From positions 1 through 29,503 of IMG/VR virus record IMGVR_UViG_3300017767_000077: DNA of 29,503 nucleotides. One strand, 5' to 3'. The position numbers were made by a program, and so were the translations under genes. Below, one piece after another: positions 13,190 through 18,985 of this stretch (its first letter is position 1; each line of letters opens with the position of its first letter). The notes under the pieces were generated by a model that was not told where the DNA came from, made no database searches, and saw only the letters and a program-made list of their open reading frames with translations. Source of the stretch: a virus.

Positions 13190-13478
13190 TGAATTTGAGC
13201 CTATTAGAGAATGGGCTGATGAAAGAGGTATATATGAAAAAGGAGACCCTAAGACACAATACCTTAAATTAATGGAAGAGGCTGGCGAATTATCACAAGC
13301 AATACTTAATAAAGATAAGATTGAAATAGAAGATGCTATAGGAGATATGGTAATTGTATTAACTAACTTAGCTAGATTATGTAATTTAAGTATTGAAACT
13401 TGTATAGAATCAGTTTATTTTGAAATAAAAAACCGTAAAGGTGAAATGAAAAATGGAACATTTGTAAAAAATAAATAA
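13176..13478 (+). CDS. MazG-like nucleoside triphosphate pyrophosphohydrolase
   Basis: A 100-residue protein spanning a single MazG domain. It has the metal-binding motif LMEEAGELSQAI (32-43: Glu34, Glu35, Glu38) and IEDAIGDMVIVL (51-62: Asp53, Asp57). MazG enzymes hydrolyse (d)NTPs to monophosphates and pyrophosphate. Directly after a dNMP hydroxymethylase homologue, it could remove the unmodified dNTP to favour the modified one, as dCTPases do in T4; it could also lower (p)ppGpp or house-clean. It overlaps both neighbours. Confidence 0.82.
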   Translation: MRLNNEFEPIREWADERGIYEKGDPKTQYLKLMEEAGELSQAILNKDKIEIEDAIGDMVIVLTNLARLCNLSIETCIESVYFEIKNRKGEMKNGTFVKNK

Positions 13479-14518
13479 TGAAAGATGTAGTAAAACACCC
13501 TAATTGGAAGAATATAACATTTAGAACAACAAAGTTAAATTTTTTAGATTGGGCAATTAAACATGGAGGTGTAAATATTAAAATATCTGATAAAAGTTAT
13601 AAGTTTGAATCACAGCAAGAACTAGAAGCTTTAAGATATAGTATAAATCCAACTATGAATTTAGGTTCTGATACATGTTATATATCACCAGATGAAATGA
13701 AATCAGTGTATGTAAAAAGTAAAGAGAGAATGGAAAAGATAGAACTATTAAATGGTAAAGTATGGGATAAAGATGAATTAATTAAAAAGATGTATAGTGA
13801 TAGCTTTTACTACGGAGAGCTAGGTAAATATGCTTTAAGTAGCTCAGCTATAAAACAGTTAATAGATTCACCTAAAAGTTATCAAAGATCTTTAAACTTT
13901 AAATCTGATACAGGAGCTTTTAAGATAGGTAGACTAATTCATTTAGCAGCATTAGAACCAGAAAAGCTAGATACTTTATGCCACGTTGTTGAGGTGCAGT
14001 CTGCGGTAACTAAAAAATTTAAAGACAAAGTATCTGAAGTCGGAAGTGCTGATTTTGTTTTTACAAGAAAAGAATATGATAAAGCAATGTATACAGCTGA
14101 TGCTTTATTACAAAATAACGTTTGGCAAGAGCTAACGAGAGGTGCAAAATTTGAAGTACCTGGTTTTGATATACTAAATGGTTTTCCTTTTAGAGCTAAA
14201 GCGGATGTATTAGGATTTGACTATATAGCAGATTTAAAAACTACTAGTGATATCAAAGGATTTAAATGGGCTGCTAAAAAGTACGGTTACGATGTCCAAG
14301 TGTATATTTATTGTAATTTATTTAAAATAGATTATAAAGATTTTAAGTTTTTTGTTATAGACAAAAGCTCAGGAGATCTAGGAATATATGATGTAAAAGA
14401 AAGTTTTTATAATTCTGGTAAAGATAAAGTTGAATATGGATTACGTATATTCGAAAAATACTTTATAAATAGAACAGAAGAAATAAATGAATACGTAGTC
14501 ACTGGTACACTTGAGTAG
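13478..14518 (+). CDS. RecE/exonuclease VIII-like PD-(D/E)XK nuclease
   Basis: A 346-residue protein. The N-terminal about 115 residues are a less conserved accessory region. The catalytic core begins at YALSSSAIKQLIDSPKSYQR, with FKIGRLIHLAALEPEK (His155), FRAKADVLG (Asp243), YIADLKTTSD (Asp252-Leu-Lys254) and YDVQVYIYCN (Gln274, Tyr276), the standard PD-(D/E)XK exonuclease VIII/DUF3799 layout. It would resect dsDNA 5' ends to give the ERF protein (6024) its substrate. The start shares one base with the mazG stop. Confidence 0.85.
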   Translation: MKDVVKHPNWKNITFRTTKLNFLDWAIKHGGVNIKISDKSYKFESQQELEALRYSINPTMNLGSDTCYISPDEMKSVYVKSKERMEKIELLNGKVWDKDELIKKMYSDSFYYGELGKYALSSSAIKQLIDSPKSYQRSLNFKSDTGAFKIGRLIHLAALEPEKLDTLCHVVEVQSAVTKKFKDKVSEVGSADFVFTRKEYDKAMYTADALLQNNVWQELTRGAKFEVPGFDILNGFPFRAKADVLGFDYIADLKTTSDIKGFKWAAKKYGYDVQVYIYCNLFKIDYKDFKFFVIDKSSGDLGIYDVKESFYNSGKDKVEYGLRIFEKYFINRTEEINEYVVTGTLE

Positions 14519-14723
14519 GATAAAAGAAGAATACTATATGCTTGCTTTAGTTGACTTGTCTAATGGATCTACTGTTAATGAATTATATGAGGCAATTAAA
14601 GTATATGAAGATTTAGAAGAATATGAAGCATGCGCAGGTATATTAGAAGCTGTAAAACAAAGTGAATACTTAACATTAAGAGATATAAAAAATATATTAA
14701 AAAATGAAAATAAAAAAAATTAA
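14511..14723 (+). CDS. Small acidic helical protein, hypothetical
   Basis: A 70-residue protein. The TTG at 14511 overlaps the exonuclease end and keeps the helical start (SRIKEEYYMLALVDL); an ATG at 14538 is the alternative. It is acidic and helical (AIKVYEDLEEYEACAGILEA). It overlaps the next gene by 20 bases. I recall small proteins of this make-up near replication genes in flavobacterial phages, without an assigned role. Confidence 0.5.
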   Translation: MSRIKEEYYMLALVDLSNGSTVNELYEAIKVYEDLEEYEACAGILEAVKQSEYLTLRDIKNILKNENKKN

Positions 14724-15105
14724 AGAATTAGTAGAAAATAATACTAATATAAATTTAGTAACTAAAAATAGAAGAAGAGAAGTCGTATATGCTAGATCTA
14801 TATACTATAAACTATGTAAAGAACATACAAGAGAATCTTTAAGCGTAATAGGTAAATCAGTAAAACGAGATCATGCTACAGTACTACATGGTATTAAAGT
14901 ATTCGATCAACAAATAAGTGTTTATAAAGATGCTATTGAATATCACAAAGTATTTGAAAGGATAGATAATATTATAAGAAGAGCAGATAGTACAAGAGAA
15001 AAAGATAGAAACCCTGGTGTATATTATAGGAACAAATACGCTATAGCTTTAGTAGAGCTTAGAAGCCTTAGGCAAGAAAAACGACGGTTACTACTTAACA
15101 ACTAA
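14704..15105 (+). CDS. DnaA domain IV-like DNA-binding protein
   Basis: A 133-residue protein. Residues about 21-65 match the DnaA C-terminal (domain IV) HTH: KNRRREVVYARSIYYKLCKE, then LSVIGKSVKRDHATVLHGI, including the DnaA-box-reading signature RDHATVLHG (55-63). No AAA+ domain is present. The rest is a basic helical tail. It could bind DnaA boxes in the phage or host origin and so steer or block replication initiation. It precedes the terminase genes by a 42-base gap. Confidence 0.8.
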   Translation: MKIKKIKELVENNTNINLVTKNRRREVVYARSIYYKLCKEHTRESLSVIGKSVKRDHATVLHGIKVFDQQISVYKDAIEYHKVFERIDNIIRRADSTREKDRNPGVYYRNKYAIALVELRSLRQEKRRLLLNN

Positions 15106-15147
15106 AGTTTTTTTTTATTATATAATTATTAATAATGTTTTTTAATT

Positions 15148-15387
15148 ATGGATGGTAGAAAAAACAATGGAGGTCATAAGAATGCAGGACGTAAGTCTAA
15201 AGCTGATGAGGTAGAGCTTATTGAGAAGCTTACACCATTAGAACCTATGGCCTTTGAAGCATTAAAGAAAGGATTAGAAAGTGCAGACTTTAAGTATGTA
15301 CAGCTATTCTATAACTATTATGCTGGTAAACCTAGAGAGACTAAAGACATTACGATCAACGAGGATGTCCCGTTGTTTGTAGATTAG
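15148..15387 (+). CDS. Terminase small subunit-like protein
   Basis: A 79-residue protein starting MDGRKNNGGHKNAGRKSKAD, followed by the ELIEKLTPLEPMAFEALKKG helix, a KYVQLFYNYYAGKP element and an acidic/hydrophobic end. The GGHxNAGRKSKADE...LTPxEPxAxxAL...FxxYYxGKP pattern is that of small terminases of Bacteroidetes phages. It should recognise the pac/cos site and hand DNA to the large subunit, which starts 1 base after its stop. Confidence 0.75.
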   Translation: MDGRKNNGGHKNAGRKSKADEVELIEKLTPLEPMAFEALKKGLESADFKYVQLFYNYYAGKPRETKDITINEDVPLFVD

Positions 15388-15388
15388 T

Positions 15389-16561
15389 ATGAAGGTTAAA
15401 AAAACCGAAGCTTTATCGAAATTACGTGCACTTAAAAACCGTATTAAGGTTGTAAGAGGAGGTACATCCGCTGGTAAGACAATATGTATTATACTTATTT
15501 TAATAGATTATGCCATAAAGAACGAAGGTAAAGAGATAAGTATAGTATCAGAGTCGGTCCCACACTTACGTAGAGGCGCTCTAAAGGACTTTCTGTCTAT
15601 ATTAAATGGATTAAATAGGTATAAAGAAAATCAGTTTAATAAGAGTACTTTAAAATATATATTTACAAACGGTAGCTATATTGAGTTTTTTAGTACAGAT
15701 CAGCCAGACAAATTAAGAGGAGCAAGAAGAACAGACTTATATATTAACGAATGTAACAATGTACCATTTGATGCATACAACCAATTAGTAGTAAGAACAT
15801 CAGGTAGTGTATGGTTAGACTATAACCCTTCTAGTTTGTTTTGGGTAGACAAAGAAGTACTAGGACAGCCAAAAGTAGACTACGTTACATTAACTTATAA
15901 AGATAATAATGTACTACCTAAGTCTATTGTAGACGAGATAGAAAAAGCTAAAGAGAAAGCAAAGACCTCGACTTACTGGTCAAATTGGTGGAAAGTATAT
16001 GGCTTAGGAGAGACTGGATCTCTTGAAGGTGTGTGTATATCAGATTGGAAAGAGATACCATCAGTACCAGATGAAACAAGATTATTAGGTTATGGCATGG
16101 ACTTTGGATATAGTGTAGACCCTAGTACCCTTGTAGCATTATACAAGTATAATAATTCATACATATTTGATGAGGTCTTATGCAAAAAAGGAATGCTAAA
16201 TAGCGATATAAGTCAATTTTTAAAAAACAATCAAGTTAACGATATAATCTACGCAGATAGTGCTGAACCAAAATCTATAGCCGAATTGTTAAGCTACGGC
16301 CATCCTATATATCCTGTAAGCAAAGGAAGAGACTCTATTGTATATGGAATCAACTTAATAAATCAGAACATTATATATGTTACTCAACGAAGTAAAAACT
16401 TAATAAGAGAACTAAATGGCTATATTTGGATGCAAGATAAACAAGGCAATACATTACAAAAACCTAACCCTACAAGCGGTGATCACTGTATTGACGCAGC
16501 AAGATATATCCTTAGCTCTATATTAGAGAATCCAAATAAAGGAGAATACTACATTTACTAA
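15389..16561 (+). CDS. terL: Terminase large subunit
   Basis: A 390-residue DNA-packaging motor. The ATPase half has Walker A GGTSAGKT (24-31) and Walker B LYINECN (117-123, Glu121), with a VWLDYNPSS coupling block. The RNase-H-like nuclease half has GYGMDFGYSVDPS (Asp238), IIYADSAEPKS (Asp290) and GDHCIDAARY (Asp365, Asp369). The length is slightly short for the family (usually 400-500) but both domains are complete. It is followed by an 80-base gap with a promoter-like motif rather than by a portal gene, which is not the usual order. Confidence 0.93.
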   Translation: MKVKKTEALSKLRALKNRIKVVRGGTSAGKTICIILILIDYAIKNEGKEISIVSESVPHLRRGALKDFLSILNGLNRYKENQFNKSTLKYIFTNGSYIEFFSTDQPDKLRGARRTDLYINECNNVPFDAYNQLVVRTSGSVWLDYNPSSLFWVDKEVLGQPKVDYVTLTYKDNNVLPKSIVDEIEKAKEKAKTSTYWSNWWKVYGLGETGSLEGVCISDWKEIPSVPDETRLLGYGMDFGYSVDPSTLVALYKYNNSYIFDEVLCKKGMLNSDISQFLKNNQVNDIIYADSAEPKSIAELLSYGHPIYPVSKGRDSIVYGINLINQNIIYVTQRSKNLIRELNGYIWMQDKQGNTLQKPNPTSGDHCIDAARYILSSILENPNKGEYYIY

Positions 16562-16574
16562 AAAAGTTAATAAA

Positions 16575-16607
16575 TTGTTTATATATTAAAAAAATGTGTA
16601 TATTTAC
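16575..16607 (+). promoter_or_regulatory. Putative promoter before the 45-residue gene
   Basis: TTG (16575-16577) and AAAAAAATGTGTATATTTAC (16588-16607), with a TATATTTA -7-like box (16599-16606) at 21-base spacing. Third copy of the motif seen at 5852-5871 and 9412-9429; of the three, this one best fits the Bacteroidetes -33/-7 spacing. Confidence 0.55.
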
Positions 16608-16640
16608 AAAGTAAAACAAAGTTTAACTAAAACAAAAATT

Positions 16641-16778
16641 ATGATAGTTACATACAATAGTAAAGATTTAGATAAAATGACATTAGGTCAATTAAGAACA
16701 TTGCGAAATGACTTGTTTAATTCTTATACCGAAGTAAAAGATAAGTACGACAATTATACAATTAAAGTCGGCTTGTAA
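16641..16778 (+). CDS. Small monocistronic protein, hypothetical
   Basis: A 45-residue protein from the ATG at 16641 (MIVTYNSKDLDKMTLGQLRT, then LRNDLFNSYTEVKDKYDNYT). A GTG at 16596 would lie inside the promoter motif and is rejected. It is soluble and helical. It has its own promoter-like motif 34 bases upstream and a strong terminator 10 bases downstream, so it is probably transcribed alone and strongly, as host-takeover genes often are. No family recognised. Confidence 0.6.
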   Translation: MIVTYNSKDLDKMTLGQLRTLRNDLFNSYTEVKDKYDNYTIKVGL

Positions 16779-16788
16779 TATTAAGTCA

Positions 16789-16808
16789 GGGGGGCAACCC
16801 CCTTTTTT
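16789..16808 (+). terminator. Rho-independent terminator
   Basis: GGGGG (16789-16793), GCAA tetraloop (16794-16797), CCCCC (16798-16802), then six T (16803-16808). A compact GC-only stem in an AT-rich genome, closed by a GNRA-type loop. Confidence 0.88.
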
Positions 16809-16827
16809 ATTAACCAATAATTATATT

Positions 16828-16974
16828 ATGAAAGAAGATTTAAAAATTTTAAAACAAGTATTTACAAAGAAAAACATATTATTAGGTATATTATTTAATG
16901 CTACATGGATCACAACTATGTATGGTGTATTAGATTTATTGTTATATTTAAGATATGATCTAGGATGGATATAG
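16828..16974 (+). CDS. Small membrane-associated protein, hypothetical
   Basis: A 48-residue protein: a basic amphipathic start (MKEDLKILKQVFTKKN), then a hydrophobic stretch (ILLGILFNATWITTMYGVLD) running into LLLYLRYDLGWI. It gives one long or two short membrane helices. It overlaps the next gene by 10 bases and begins 19 bases after the terminator, with an AATTATATT leader (16819-16827) identical to that at 5882-5890. No family recognised. Confidence 0.5.
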   Translation: MKEDLKILKQVFTKKNILLGILFNATWITTMYGVLDLLLYLRYDLGWI

Positions 16975-17192
16975 AATATCATAAAATATTAAATAAGTGT
17001 TGGGATAACAATATTAAAGTTATTCAAAAGCCATTAGGTAGAGGTAGTCATAAAAAACCACCTGCTGTAAAGCTTATAGCATCTATAGACTATAACTATA
17101 TACAAGGCAAAAAAATATATGATCAAAATAGTAAAGAACTTACACAAGCTATAGAAGATCTATATAGAATATTATATAATAATTACATTTAA
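16965..17192 (+). CDS. Small soluble protein, hypothetical
   Basis: A 75-residue protein, MDIEYHKILNKCWDNNIKVI followed by a basic loop (GRGSHKKPPAVKLIASIDYN), a KKIYDQNSKELTQAIEDLYR helix and a Tyr-rich end. An alpha/beta fold is plausible; the KKPPAVKL block looks conserved from related phage proteins I remember. It ends 28 bases before a terminator. Function unknown. Confidence 0.5.
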   Translation: MDIEYHKILNKCWDNNIKVIQKPLGRGSHKKPPAVKLIASIDYNYIQGKKIYDQNSKELTQAIEDLYRILYNNYI

Positions 17193-17220
17193 TTTTTTTC
17201 ATTTGGTTTGGTTTGGGATT

Positions 17221-17248
17221 AGGTAGTAGAAATACTACCTTTTCTCTT
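17221..17248 (+). terminator. Rho-independent terminator before the tail operon
   Basis: A perfect 8-bp stem AGGTAGTA (17221-17228) with TACTACCT (17233-17240) around a GAAA tetraloop, followed by TTTCTCTTT (17241-17249). It separates the small-gene block from the late structural operon starting at 17282. Confidence 0.82.
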
Positions 17249-17281
17249 TATACAGAATAGTATTTTAGTTATTGTACTTAT

Positions 17282-17956
17282 ATGAAAGTTGAAATAAACG
17301 TACCTGATTCACTAAAAGAAATAACTTTAGATCAATACCAAAGATTTGAAAAGTTAAATACAGAAGAAAATAAAGAATCTACATTTTTATTACAAAAGAT
17401 GGTAGAGATATTTTGTAACCTTAATTTAAAAGATGTTGCAAACATAAAATACAAATCAGTACAAGAGATAATTGTACACTTAAATAAGATATTCGACCAA
17501 AAGCATAGTTTAGTACCTACGTTTACTTTAGGCAATGTAGAGTATGGATTTATACCTATACTTGATGATATGTCATTAGGTGAGTTTATAGACCTTGATG
17601 AGAACTTAGGTAAATGGGATAACATGCACAAAGCAATGAGTGTGTTATATAGACCAATTAAATTTAAGAAAGGTAATAAGTACAATATAGAAGATTATAA
17701 AGGTATGAACGACAAACTAAAGTATATGCCTTTAGATATTGTGTTTGGTGCTATGGTTTTTTTTTATCATTTAAGCAACGAGTTAACACAAACTATCCTG
17801 AACTATTTACAGAAGGAGTTACCGAACAAACTGACTATTCAGCAGAAGGAAGCTTTGGATCAAAGTGGGGCTGGTATCAGTCGGTCTATGGTATTGCTAA
17901 AGGAGATGCTACCAAGTTTGACGAGGTTACCAAGCTTAACGTCCACGAATGTTTGA
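17282..17956 (+). CDS. Tail assembly chaperone, zero-frame product
   Basis: A 224-residue protein. It opens MKVEINVPDSLKEITLDQYQ, typical of the tail assembly chaperones of flavobacterial phages, with a YMPLDIVFGAMVFFYHLSNEL segment (about 149-169) and a helical C-terminus (SMVLLKEMLPSLTRLPS). Such chaperones load the tape measure during tail assembly and are usually made in a short and a frameshifted long form. A run of nine T at 17757-17765 lies in frame, and the -1 frame stays open past the end of this product, so both forms are probably made. It starts the late operon, as expected. Confidence 0.75.
   Translation: MKVEINVPDSLKEITLDQYQRFEKLNTEENKESTFLLQKMVEIFCNLNLKDVANIKYKSVQEIIVHLNKIFDQKHSLVPTFTLGNVEYGFIPILDDMSLGEFIDLDENLGKWDNMHKAMSVLYRPIKFKKGNKYNIEDYKGMNDKLKYMPLDIVFGAMVFFYHLSNELTQTILNYLQKELPNKLTIQQKEALDQSGAGISRSMVLLKEMLPSLTRLPSLTSTNV
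17757..17766 (+). promoter_or_regulatory. Slippery site for -1 programmed ribosomal frameshift
   Basis: Nine T then A (17757-17766). In the zero frame the codons are GTT TTT TTT TAT, so T-TTT-TTT (17758-17764) is a perfect X-XXY-YYZ heptamer: both tRNA-Phe can re-pair after slipping one base back. The -1 frame is open from 17701 to the stop at 18016-18018. Confidence 0.65.
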
Positions 17957-18018
17957 TGTATTTAGCATTTGAAAAAGATAAAGTAGAATTAGAAAAGAAG
18001 TTAATTAAAAAACGATGA
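17764..18018 (+). CDS. Frameshift extension of the tail assembly chaperone (-1 frame)
   Basis: After slippage the -1 frame gives 84 residues with clear protein character: NYPELFTEGV, SFGSKWGWYQSVYGIAKGD, ATKFDEVTKLNVHECLMYLA and a charged end (EKDKVELEKKLIKKR). The KWGWYQSVYxLAxGD...KxNVHECLxYL pattern is what I know as the C-terminal half of long chaperone forms in flavobacterial phages. No suitable start codon precedes it, so translation should depend on the shift. The joined product would be 161 + 84 = 245 residues. The stop overlaps the next gene's ATG (ATGA). The exact slip point is inferred. Confidence 0.7.
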   Translation, partial: LSFKQRVNTNYPELFTEGVTEQTDYSAEGSFGSKWGWYQSVYGIAKGDATKFDEVTKLNVHECLMYLAFEKDKVELEKKLIKKR

Positions 18019-18473
18019 AAGGTTTTTACAACGTAACAAAGGAATTAAAAACAGCACTTGCAGCAGAACCATTTGTTAATACAGTTACATTTGGTAGTTT
18101 AGATGATGTAGATTTAAACAAGCAAACTATATTCCCATTATCACATATTATAGTAAACAACACTACAGTAGGAACTAAAACATTAACATTTAACATTTCT
18201 ATTCTTGCAATGGACATTGTGGATATAAGCAAAGAAGCAACTACTGATATATTTGTAGGAAACGATAACGAACAAGATGTACTAAATACACAATTAGGAT
18301 TACTAACAAGAATAATAAACATCTTACAACGTGGTGATCTATATACAGAATTATACCAAGTACAAGGTGATGTAAATTGTGAACCATTTGTAGATAGATT
18401 TGAAAACAAGTTAGCAGGATGGACTGCAACATTTGATGTAGTAGTACAAAACGATATGACAATATGCAGTTAA
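18015..18473 (+). CDS. Tail completion/terminator-like protein, putative
   Basis: A 152-residue protein. The pattern FYNVTKELKTALAAEPFVNT, LNKQTIFPLSHIIVNN, ISILAMDIVDIS, then FVGNDNEQDVLNTQLGLLTR and CEPFVDRFENKLAGWTATFD is strongly conserved in flavobacterial phage tail modules as I remember them. The size, mixed alpha/beta pattern and place between the chaperone and an HK97 gp10-like gene suggest a tail terminator or completion protein. The start overlaps the chaperone extension stop. Confidence 0.6.
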   Translation: MKGFYNVTKELKTALAAEPFVNTVTFGSLDDVDLNKQTIFPLSHIIVNNTTVGTKTLTFNISILAMDIVDISKEATTDIFVGNDNEQDVLNTQLGLLTRIINILQRGDLYTELYQVQGDVNCEPFVDRFENKLAGWTATFDVVVQNDMTICS

Positions 18474-18985
18474 CAAAAACACAAGCAGCGTTAGAAGCAT
18501 TTAAAAACTTTGTTATACAACAATCACGTACAAGGTTAACTAAAGAGCGTAAGAACGTTTCTAAAGAACTTTACAATAGTTTAAAAGGTAATGTAAAAGA
18601 AATGCCTAATTCTATATCTGTAGAGTTTGAAATGGAAGATTACGGTATATTCCAAGATAAAGGTGTAAGCGGAACTAAAAAGAAATATGATACACCATAT
18701 AGTTATACAAACAAAATGCCACCGAGTAAACCATTAGCACAATGGGCAAAAAGTAAGAACATTAGATTAAGAGATAAAGAAGGTAAGTTTAAAAAAGGCA
18801 ACTATAACACAATAGGTTATTTAATAGCAAGAAGCATTTATAGAAAAGGTATTAAACCAAGTTTGTTTTTTACTAAACCATTTGAACAAGGTTTTAAAAA
18901 ATTACCTGATGAACTAATTAAAAACTTTGGTTTAGATGTAGAAGATTTTTTAGCATTTACATTAAAAGAAGATAGATTAAGATGA
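18464..18985 (+). CDS. HK97 gp10-like tail completion/neck protein
   Basis: A 173-residue protein. Typical of HK97-gp10-like proteins are the helix with RTRLTKERKNVSKELYNSLK, a strand ISVEFEMEDYGIFQDKGVSG (GIFQDKGVSGT is the family's Y-x-x-hD-xG-hxG motif), a middle with IGYLIARSIYRKGIKPS, and the aromatic FFTKPFEQGF. This family sits at the head-tail joint. It overlaps its neighbours by 10 and 4 bases in a tail completion cluster. Confidence 0.75.
   Translation: MQLTKTQAALEAFKNFVIQQSRTRLTKERKNVSKELYNSLKGNVKEMPNSISVEFEMEDYGIFQDKGVSGTKKKYDTPYSYTNKMPPSKPLAQWAKSKNIRLRDKEGKFKKGNYNTIGYLIARSIYRKGIKPSLFFTKPFEQGFKKLPDELIKNFGLDVEDFLAFTLKEDRLR

Noticed and set aside
15106-15147. Possible terminator/promoter in the T-rich gap before the small terminase
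   Set aside because: There is a T9 run but only a weak four-base stem before it, and no copy of the AAAAAATGTKTAT motif; the gap is too AT-rich to call.
18026-18462. Two minus-strand frames opposite the tail completion gene
   Set aside because: Low-complexity translations opposite a clearly conserved plus-strand gene; no promoter or leader.
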